Position numbers and translations under genes: made by a program
The notes under the pieces: generated by a model
Databases searched by the model: none
Told to the model about the DNA's origin: nothing
What the model saw: only the letters and a program-made list of their open reading frames with translations
In this document: in pieces, positions 7,002 to 12,415 of the stretch
Layout of the letters: each line of letters starts with the position of its first letter
Position numbering within the stretch: the stretch's first letter is position 1
DNA from: Candidatus Dormiibacterota bacterium
GTDB lineage: Bacteria > Chloroflexota > Dormibacteria > Aeolococcales > Aeolococcaceae
Length of the DNA stretch: 12,415 nt
Reading direction: 5' to 3'
Assembly (NCBI GenBank): GCA_027451645.1
Contig: DAIDIX010000027.1
Span: 1-12,415 of the forward strand

Positions 7002-7868
7002 ATGGACCGTCCAGTTGCCCCCAGCCCGAGTACTTCTCTCATTCTCGCTGGTGGCGTGTGCACCATCCTCCTTGCAGCAGCACTCTTTGTTCCCATGCTC
7101 GCAGGGGATCCCACAGCGCTGGATCCCTATCTGCTCAGAATGACCATTGCAGCTGCAGTCTCCACAGCAGTTCTTGGCATTGTCGACAGAAAGCATCTCT
7201 GGATTCCAGGTGCACTTGCAACCATCATCATCGGCAGTGCCACGCTCTGGCTCTGGCTCATGGATGTTCTCCCCCACCTCCATCCATCCGTCTTCCATGA
7301 TCCTGATGTGGCATTCACGCTCGGCATCCTCGCCCAGTGCATTGCAACCCTCGCAGGACTCCTCCTTCTCGGAAAGATCGCTCCTGAATGCCGACGCTGG
7401 TATGCGAGAGTGCAGCATCTTTCCCTGCCAGTGCTCTTCACAGGAGTGGGAGCCATCATCCTGTTCACGCTTGTCACATTCCTCCTCCCTGCATCACTCC
7501 TTGGAAGGTATGCAGTCGTGCCTGGTTCTCTGGGAACAATGCCTGTGGTCCTCCTTGCTGGCGATGCACTCCAGGGAATGGTGCAGGAAGTCCAGTTCCG
7601 TGGAGCACTCCTCTCCTGGCTTGAGGGAACTGTACGGCCATGGCAGGCCAACCTCGTTCAGGCATGCTTCTTCGGCCTTGCCCACATCGCAATCGTGTTC
7701 TACGCAGGCCCCGGCATTCCTCTCATCCCGCTTGCAATACTCCTCGGTTATGCTGCAGGCTGGCTCACGCAGAAGACAGGATCGCTCTGGCCAGCACTCC
7801 TCCTCCATGCATTCATCGACATCTGGGTGTCACTGGTCATCGTGCCAGGACTGTACGGAATGGGATGA
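7002..7868 (+). CDS. CPBP (Abi/Rce1-type) intramembrane protease family protein with altered first motif
   Basis: A 288-residue, strongly hydrophobic protein with about eight membrane segments (near 12-33, 45-61, 68-90, 104-124, 143-166, 176-194, 216-255 containing two, and 261-284). The start ATG 7002 has AAGGAG 5 nt upstream. The three CPBP motifs are present in order: motif 1 as Q195-E196-V-Q-F-R200 (normally EExxxR), motif 2 F224-G-L-A-H228 (FxxxH), and motif 3 H269-A-F-I-D273 (HxxxD/N). The first Glu of motif 1, regarded as the general base in the Rce1 structure, is Gln here (codon CAG at 7584-7586), so proteolysis may be lost or altered. Known members process prenylated proteins or bacteriocin-related peptides, or act as scaffolds. 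The gene ends in an ATGA overlap with the next one, an exported Asp-box protein. Confidence 0.9.
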   Translation: MDRPVAPSPSTSLILAGGVCTILLAAALFVPMLAGDPTALDPYLLRMTIAAAVSTAVLGIVDRKHLWIPGALATIIIGSATLWLWLMDVLPHLHPSVFHDPDVAFTLGILAQCIATLAGLLLLGKIAPECRRWYARVQHLSLPVLFTGVGAIILFTLVTFLLPASLLGRYAVVPGSLGTMPVVLLAGDALQGMVQEVQFRGALLSWLEGTVRPWQANLVQACFFGLAHIAIVFYAGPGIPLIPLAILLGYAAGWLTQKTGSLWPALLLHAFIDIWVSLVIVPGLYGMG

Positions 7869-8617
7869 CCATGAAGCGTCTCCTCATCCTCATCCTTCTG
7901 CCATGCGCTGCCCTCCTCTTCCCTGTTCCTGTCGAGGGAGCTCTTCCCTGGTGGACTCCTGTGACTGCTGTACCCGAGGGTGTGCACTGCGCAACTGCAC
8001 CGTGCTCTCCCCTCACACCGGGTGATCCTGTTTTCCTCATCTCCGGGACGACTGTCCTGAGACGCATTGGAACGAACACCTACCCTGAAGCTGCTGCACC
8101 TGTGCTGCCCTCGGGATCCATCCTTGCTGCACCTGCACTCTACCCGGGTACAGCTGTTGCAGCGACACCGGCCGGCACCATGTACCGTCGCAGCAGCAAT
8201 GGAAAGTGGCATCTGTCCCTCCAGCTCCTTCCGAACCTGCCAGACATGTCCCCACCCCACATCACAGGCTGTGCTGCAATGCCTGGAACGCTTACTGGAG
8301 CTGTGTACTGCAGCACAGACGGGGACGGCATGTTTGTCACGACAGATGCTGGCATTACGTGGTACAGGGCAAATGATGGTCTCCCTCTCACTATTGATGC
8401 AGTGATTGCTGTGCCAGCTCTCCATGCCTTTGCAGCACAATCTGGCAACAGATGGTACATCCATGTCCTGCGCCCCCTTCCAGTACCGTCTCCACCCCGC
8501 CATCTCTCGCCACGTGGATTCTGGATCCTCACCCTGGGATCCATCATGGTCGCAGCTGTCCTGCTCCTTGTGCCCATCTGGCACTGGAGGGAGAAGCTTG
8601 TACTCCACACACAGTAG
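7865..8617 (+). CDS. Exported Asp-box (BNR-like) protein with C-terminal membrane anchor
   Basis: A 250-residue protein of unknown function. ATG 7865 overlaps the CPBP stop as ATGA; an ATG at 7871 in the same frame is the alternative. Residues 1-26 form a signal peptide (MKRLLILILLPCAALLFPV, cleavage near VEG-A). The middle is a beta-rich, Pro/Ala-rich region with one clear Asp box, TTDAGITW, and a weaker degenerate one (RRSSNGKW) before it, as in sialidase and YCF48-type propeller blades. Two blades at most are visible, too few for a closed propeller. A C-terminal hydrophobic helix at about 218-238, followed by WHWREK, should anchor it with the sensor-like part outside. It is likely co-translated with the CPBP protein, so the two may act together at the membrane. 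Part of it resembles the exported protein starting at 11487. Confidence 0.78.
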   Translation: MTMKRLLILILLPCAALLFPVPVEGALPWWTPVTAVPEGVHCATAPCSPLTPGDPVFLISGTTVLRRIGTNTYPEAAAPVLPSGSILAAPALYPGTAVAATPAGTMYRRSSNGKWHLSLQLLPNLPDMSPPHITGCAAMPGTLTGAVYCSTDGDGMFVTTDAGITWYRANDGLPLTIDAVIAVPALHAFAAQSGNRWYIHVLRPLPVPSPPRHLSPRGFWILTLGSIMVAAVLLLVPIWHWREKLVLHTQ

Positions 8618-8620
8618 GGC

Positions 8621-9322
8621 CTAGGGTCCGCTTGCCAGCGTGAGTGTCCATGTGGAGCTGTACGTACCTGCATACGTGCTGGCTGGAACTGCAGCATTCC
8701 ACTGGCAGTTCACCTGTATGTCTCCAAGTCCAGCATTCGTACTGTCGGAAAGGAACTTCGCTGCTGTGCTTCCCGGCAGTGAAAAGGGATACAGGTTGCC
8801 AAATGCAGCAACAGTACATGTTCCCGTGCCTGAACAGGATGATGTGGGCAGAGCTGTCACTGTGAAGTCGCTGTCAGAGAGTGTCTTGCCACTTCCTGAG
8901 GTAAACTGAGTCGAGGAGAGGGTGACACTCCACCCGTTTCCACTCCCCGTATTGTCTCCGACAACAATGGTCTGGGTTGCAGAGGTAGTCATATCGAAGC
9001 CGGTTTCGGTCACTGCAGGGAATGTGACTGCGTTTGCGGAAAGGAGCGAGAGGGTGCCACTGCAGACAGCCTGGGCTGCAGCAGGTGCACTTCCTCCCGC
9101 ATACTGCTCGATCAGCGGAGTGTAGACCTGGGCATATGTTTCCTGTGTACCCACTGCCCACATGTCAGCATCCGAAATGCCCGACACTGCATTGAGAACA
9201 TTTGATGCCTGGCCCGGATCCACAACATCACTGCCATTCCAGATTCCGGCAATCGCTTCTGGTGCAAAGCCGCCCTGTGGATAGCTTCCCACTGCATGCG
9301 CACTGTTTGAAAACGCAAGCAC
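8621..9322 (-). CDS. C-terminal part of the WNGTSW-repeat surface protein, with a WxL-like domain, cut off by an in-frame TGA
   Basis: An open frame continuous with the upstream repeat gene. It is in the same frame, and the only stop between them is the TGA at 9388-9386; coding similarity resumes directly after it. The GTG at 9322 is just the first possible start in the remainder. It lacks a ribosome binding site and gives no signal peptide, so independent export is unlikely. Between 9385 and about 9150 the reading shows another repeat (VLAFSNSAHAVGSY, then WNGSD, then DADMWAVGTQETY). The last 150 residues form a different domain: Thr/Ser-rich beta strands with GNGWSVTL and a terminal YSSTWTLTLASGP. 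These resemble the two WxL motifs of cell-wall-binding WxL domains. The resemblance is by eye. It ends at TAG 8621, 3 bp from the opposing gene's stop. Confidence 0.6.
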   Translation of the reverse strand: MLAFSNSAHAVGSYPQGGFAPEAIAGIWNGSDVVDPGQASNVLNAVSGISDADMWAVGTQETYAQVYTPLIEQYAGGSAPAAAQAVCSGTLSLLSANAVTFPAVTETGFDMTTSATQTIVVGDNTGSGNGWSVTLSSTQFTSGSGKTLSDSDFTVTALPTSSCSGTGTCTVAAFGNLYPFSLPGSTAAKFLSDSTNAGLGDIQVNCQWNAAVPASTYAGTYSSTWTLTLASGP

Positions 9323-11057
9323 ACCCCCAAGTGACGATCCTCCTCCGCATGCAGGAACGGGAACGTTCTCGAGCGACCATGAGCTTCAATTCCATGCCAT
9401 TGCAAGCGGCATCTGCACAGAACCGGATGTCACATAGCCGACAGCCACAGCATTCGTTGCACTGTACGCAGAGATTGCCGTGAGGACATCATTCCCTGCG
9501 AGGTTTGGTGAGGGTACGACACTCCAGGACGTGCCATTCCAGTGCTCGATGAGTGAGGAGCTCACTCCAGATGTCTCCTGGTATCCGGCAGCCCACACGT
9601 CAGCAGAGCCTGTTCCGGACACTGCATTCAGCACATCAGCCTGCGTTCCCGGATCCAGGGGAGTCACCTGGGTCCACGATGTGCCGTTCCAGTATTCAGC
9701 AAGTGCAGTAAGCGTTGCACATCCGCCAAGAAGCCCGACTGCCCAGACATCCGAGCTTCCCCCATCCCAGACACCATTGAGCGTGGAGCCACAGCCTGAG
9801 GTGGATGGCGAAATGGCTGCAGGTGAGCTGATACTCCAGCTTGTGCCATTCCAGTACTCTGCAAGGATGTTCGGATCCCAGTTGTTTGCACTGTCACCAT
9901 AGTTGCCGACTGCCCAGATGCTCGAAGGTGATGAACCTGACACAGCAGCAAGCTCGTTGTAGCTCACTCCCTGGTTGGGTGTTGTCGTGAGGTTCCAGCT
10001 GCTTCCGTTCCACACTTCTGCAAGGGTGATGTTCCGCGTGGGAGATGTAGCTGTGCCGACAGCCATGGCCGATGTGCCCGATGCTGCATATACCCCATTG
10101 AGATATGCCATGTCCGGTATTGTTCCTGAGGGAATAGGGAGTGTCTGGAGGATCCAGCTCGAGCCATTCCACATCTCTGCCAGGGGAGTGGCTTCTGTCT
10201 GGTAGGTATCGCCATATGTGCCAACAGCCATGATGGTACCGTTCGACATGATGCTGTCAGATACGAGAATGTTGTTGCATGTATTGGCATTCGCCCTCCC
10301 TGCAGTGCATCCCTCGGCTCCGTTGGCGTAGCTCCACGCTGACCCGTTGTACGTCACGATGGATGTCGGATCGGAGTTGTTCGAGTTTTCCTGGCCAACA
10401 GCAACCACATTTGATGCTCCTTGGGATGCCACTCCCGAGAGCCAGTACCAGGGCGATGCGGGTATCGAGTCCGTAGTCCATGTGCTTCCATTCCATGAAA
10501 AGGCAATGGATCCCGTATTGTATCTCCCTACAGCTATGACATCTGTGGAGCTCACTGCTGTCACCCCGTACAGCTCATCGCTTGTATACGGATCGGGAGG
10601 AAGAGTGACAGTCCAGGTGCCCGTGTTGTAGGTCTCTGCAAACGAATGGGTTCCAAGCGCATCGCTGTATGAACCGACAGCCATGATCTCCGATGTTGCT
10701 GGCAAGGCAGTGATGGCATAGAGATCTGTTGAGTCAGTTCCCTCTGCAGCAGGTGACATGCTTGTCCACGACGTGCCGTTGTACTGGAGGGCAAGAGGCA
10801 CATCGACACCTGCAGCGTACACAGAGCCCACTGCCCAGATGTCCGAGGCTGATACTGCAGCAATGCTGGCAAGCGAGCCCTGGACAGCAGGTCCTGTCGT
10901 GGTCCACGATGTGCCATCCCAATGCTCGATAAGAACGTTTCCTGTTGAAGGATCACTGCCGACAGCCCAGACATTGTTCGATGCAAGTGCCACAACGCCT
11001 GATAGAGGACCAGCACCCGGAACTGTCGAGCTTGTCCATGCCGTACCGTTCCAGTGA
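9227..11057 (-). repeat. About 13 tandem coding repeats with a WNG[T/S]xW core
   Basis: Units of about 130-180 bp, each encoding a 'xVWAVG ... LAEYWNGTSW' pattern. Core motifs lie near 11050 (WNGTAW), 10915 (WDGTSW), 10780 (YNGTSW), 10620 (YNTGTW), 10490 (WNGSTW), 10345 (YNGSAW), 10165 and 10006 (WNGSSW), 9848, 9686 and 9536 (WNGTSW), 9388 (WN-stop-SSW) and 9237 (WNGSD). DNA identity is highest among units at 9500-9860, where 'gtgcc[ga]ttccagt' recurs. Thirteen to fourteen units would suit two seven-bladed propellers, which is inference. Confidence 0.85.
9386..9388 (-). other. In-frame TGA at a conserved Gly position of the repeat protein
   Basis: The minus strand reads TGG AAT TGA AGC TCA TGG, that is Trp-Asn-stop-Ser-Ser-Trp. 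Sister units read WNGSSW with GGA or GGC at the stop position, so a single G-to-T change explains it. The frame stays open for about 255 codons afterwards and continues the repeat pattern. Confidence 0.85.
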
Positions 11058-11323
11058 ACGATGTACTCCACAGACGTGTTTGATGTGGGACTGACATACT
11101 GTGCTGTTGATCCCACTGCCCAGCAGTCCGCAGTCGAGTCGCAGGACACCCCTGAAAGTCCTGAGAAGTCGCTTGAGGGATCTGCAGCTGCAACCTGGGT
11201 CCAGCCATCCGTTGCTGCGAATGCCCTGGGAGAGACTGCACTGTCCGTTCCCATACATGTCAGCACCAGCACGACTGCAGCCATCACTCGCAACGCCAGT
11301 CGCCTGCAACGGATTGCGTTCAT
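9386..11323 (-). CDS. Secreted WNGTSW-repeat (beta-propeller-like) protein, stops early at TGA
   Basis: A 645-residue exported protein, probably a truncated form of a 900-residue original. Residues 1-36 are a signal peptide (basic MNAIRCRRLALR, a hydrophobic core, cleavage near AFA-AT). The rest is eleven to twelve repeats of 45-60 residues, each with a D-V-W-A-V-G-type strand and then L-A-E-Y-W-N-G-T-S-W. Such repeats occur in secreted proteins of Chloroflexota, Actinobacteria and Acidobacteria and are thought to form propeller blades; the ligand is unknown. The ATG at 11323 has no ribosome binding site. TATACT lies 6 nt before it, so a leaderless transcript is possible. The terminal residues MAWN break off in mid-motif at the TGA, which indicates truncation rather than a natural end. 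The truncated protein would lack the C-terminal WxL-like domain and be released rather than wall-bound. Confidence 0.88.
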   Translation of the reverse strand: MNAIRCRRLALRVMAAVVLVLTCMGTDSAVSPRAFAATDGWTQVAAADPSSDFSGLSGVSCDSTADCWAVGSTAQYVSPTSNTSVEYIVHWNGTAWTSSTVPGAGPLSGVVALASNNVWAVGSDPSTGNVLIEHWDGTSWTTTGPAVQGSLASIAAVSASDIWAVGSVYAAGVDVPLALQYNGTSWTSMSPAAEGTDSTDLYAITALPATSEIMAVGSYSDALGTHSFAETYNTGTWTVTLPPDPYTSDELYGVTAVSSTDVIAVGRYNTGSIAFSWNGSTWTTDSIPASPWYWLSGVASQGASNVVAVGQENSNNSDPTSIVTYNGSAWSYANGAEGCTAGRANANTCNNILVSDSIMSNGTIMAVGTYGDTYQTEATPLAEMWNGSSWILQTLPIPSGTIPDMAYLNGVYAASGTSAMAVGTATSPTRNITLAEVWNGSSWNLTTTPNQGVSYNELAAVSGSSPSSIWAVGNYGDSANNWDPNILAEYWNGTSWSISSPAAISPSTSGCGSTLNGVWDGGSSDVWAVGLLGGCATLTALAEYWNGTSWTQVTPLDPGTQADVLNAVSGTGSADVWAAGYQETSGVSSSLIEHWNGTSWSVVPSPNLAGNDVLTAISAYSATNAVAVGYVTSGSVQMPLAMAWN

Positions 11324-11486
11324 GGTGTGAGTATAGTTGCAGCTCCACTCCTCGCTGTAGCTGTCATCATGCCGTCACTGGACCGTATGAACTGCATGCG
11401 GAAACCGGTATCGATGCCACTGAACAGCGACTTTCCGGTATTGTGGAGGTTGTGCACACTATCTCACGGTGTCACCGTTCCCACGG
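11324..11486. promoter_or_regulatory. 163-bp divergent region between two exported-protein genes
   Basis: This must serve both the minus-strand repeat gene and the plus-strand Asp-box gene. Apart from TATACT near the minus start, I see 'CTATCTCACGGTG' before a GTG at 11469 on plus, similar in layout to 'CTATACTCACACCATG' on minus. No hairpin terminator, clear operator palindrome or additional gene can be supported. Confidence 0.4.
11330..11335 (-). promoter_or_regulatory. Possible -10 element for a leaderless transcript of the repeat protein
   Basis: TATACT on the minus strand matches the -10 consensus at five of six bases and lies 6 nt upstream of ATG 11323, so transcription could start at the ATG itself. 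No Shine-Dalgarno sequence is present nearby (GGAG is over 20 nt away). No good -35 hexamer is visible at 16-18 bp, which keeps confidence low. Confidence 0.33.
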
Positions 11487-12415
11487 ATGCCAATGACCAT
11501 GTCCCTACGGTTCCGCGCACAGCGTCGCAGTGCTGTGCTTCTCCGCGCTTCGGCCCTTCTCCTCGCAGTACTGCTCGGGTTCGGGCTGCTGCTGTTTCCC
11601 CGTGTCGGAAATGCAGCTGGTTCCTCCTGGAACAAGCTTCCTTCCCTTCCCGGACTCCATGGAGGCAACATCTGGTCCATTGCAGTGGATCCTGCTACAC
11701 CCAACATTCTCCTTGCTGGAACGGACAATGGCCTCTACCGGAGTGCTGACAGCGGTCAGACCTGGACCAGAGTCGCAGCTGCCACAGAGCGCGTATGGAC
11801 AGTTGCATTCAGCCCGAAAGTTCCTAATGAGGTTGTTGCAGGTGTTGATGGAGCAGGCATTCTCGTGAGCATGGACAGCGGACTCTCCTGGAGGTCTGTC
11901 ACACGTGGACTTCCAAGTCTCGATGTCCGCGCCCTTGCACTGGGACTCGATGGTGATGCTGCAGGAACAGCAGATGGAGTGGCACTGAGTCCCGATGGCA
12001 TCCACTGGCAGCCAGCTGGACTCTCTGGATACGCCATCAGCAGTGTCGCTGTGCTCTCGAACCAGCCGAACCTCACCATTCTTGCGGGAGCAGACCGTGG
12101 TGCCATCAGCAGTGCTGCACTCTTCGAGGAATCAAACGGCAGCTCCACCTGGACTCCGCTCACAACGAATCTTCCTTCAAATGCCACTGTGAGCTCGCTT
12201 GCAAGCGGTCCAATGACAAAGCTCCAGCCGCTCCATCCCGTTGTTGTTGCAACAAGTGCAGGAGTCTATTTCAGTCACGATGGTGCTCACAGCTGGACTC
12301 AGGGAAGTGGCATACCAGCAGGAATAAGCCCGACAACCATCACCACTGTCGCGTTCAGTCCTCTTGATCCCAACCTTGTCTATGCAGGTGCTGATGCAGG
12401 AGGAAGTGCAGGTGG
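11487..12415 (+). CDS. Exported Asp-box / YCF48-like propeller protein, cut by window edge
   Basis: An open frame running off the right edge, 309 codons visible. ATGs at 11487, 11493 and 11499 and a GTG at 11469 are all in frame; none has a clear ribosome binding site, so the exact start is uncertain. A long basic N-terminus is followed by a hydrophobic stretch (about 17-37) and a likely cleavage near GNA-AG (residue 43). Blades follow with Asp boxes: RSADSGQTW, VSMDSGLSW, a degenerate LSPDGIHW, and FSHDGAHSW. Strands such as NILLAGTDNGLYRS, VVAGVDGAGILVS and NLVYAGADAG lie between them. This is the pattern of sialidase-like or VPS10/YCF48-type propellers, secreted and of unknown ligand. No sialidase catalytic residues can be judged. 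It resembles the 7865-8617 protein in the blade carrying GLP after the Asp box. Confidence 0.87.
   Translation, partial: MPMTMSLRFRAQRRSAVLLRASALLLAVLLGFGLLLFPRVGNAAGSSWNKLPSLPGLHGGNIWSIAVDPATPNILLAGTDNGLYRSADSGQTWTRVAAATERVWTVAFSPKVPNEVVAGVDGAGILVSMDSGLSWRSVTRGLPSLDVRALALGLDGDAAGTADGVALSPDGIHWQPAGLSGYAISSVAVLSNQPNLTILAGADRGAISSAALFEESNGSSTWTPLTTNLPSNATVSSLASGPMTKLQPLHPVVVATSAGVYFSHDGAHSWTQGSGIPAGISPTTITTVAFSPLDPNLVYAGADAGGSAG

Noticed and set aside
9386..9388. Genome-wide reassignment of UGA to Gly, as in Gracilibacteria and SR1
   Set aside because: TGA ends at least six other genes here at family-typical lengths, including purA and the ATGA-overlapped genes, so UGA is a normal stop in this genome.
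9227..11057. CRISPR-like regularly spaced short repeats
   Set aside because: The repeated words are in phase with a coding frame, vary between units and encode a WNGTSW protein motif; there are no identical repeats with unique spacers.

Overview
The window looks like a compact bacterial chromosome segment with roughly 55-58 % GC by eye. It has no phage, insertion sequence, RNA gene or CRISPR signature. Lipoproteins with classical lipoboxes, a LppX/LprG-like lipoprotein, Tad-type minor pilins, secreted WNGTSW-repeat and Asp-box proteins, and a possible WxL-like wall-binding domain together suggest a monoderm or Terrabacteria-type organism such as Chloroflexota, Candidatus Dormibacterota or Actinobacteria. 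That placement is inference. Alanine is written mostly GCA, TGCA is frequent, and none of the ten visible stop codons is TAA.

Left part (1-5201, all minus strand): read in transcription order, this is a lipoprotein with two similar halves (4461-5201), a DUF255/YyaL-type thioredoxin-domain protein (2444-4441), a LppX/LprG-like lipoprotein (1359-2345), and three coupled Tad-like membrane proteins (755-1348, 174-758, and a third cut by the window edge at 1-177). Gaps are 19 bp, 98 bp, 10 bp and two ATGA overlaps, so most or all of it may be one transcription unit acting at the cell envelope.

Middle part (5202-6948): a short divergent promoter region drives a small AhpD-like CMD-family protein on the plus strand. 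It runs tail to tail, with 3 bp between the stops, into purA on the minus strand.

Right part (6949-12415): this is a surface and secreted-protein locus. Divergent from purA is a CPBP (Abi/Rce1-type) membrane protein whose first catalytic Glu is Gln. It overlaps by an ATGA a small exported Asp-box protein with a C-terminal membrane anchor. Convergent with that, again with a 3 bp gap, lies a large secreted protein with about 13 WNGTSW-type repeats. Its reading frame is interrupted by a TGA exactly where the repeat normally has Gly, separating the repeat domain from a C-terminal WxL-like domain. Divergent from it, a second exported Asp-box protein runs off the right edge. I found no clearly novel system. 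The most unusual points are the in-frame TGA, the altered CPBP active site, and the progressively degenerate Tad processing sites.
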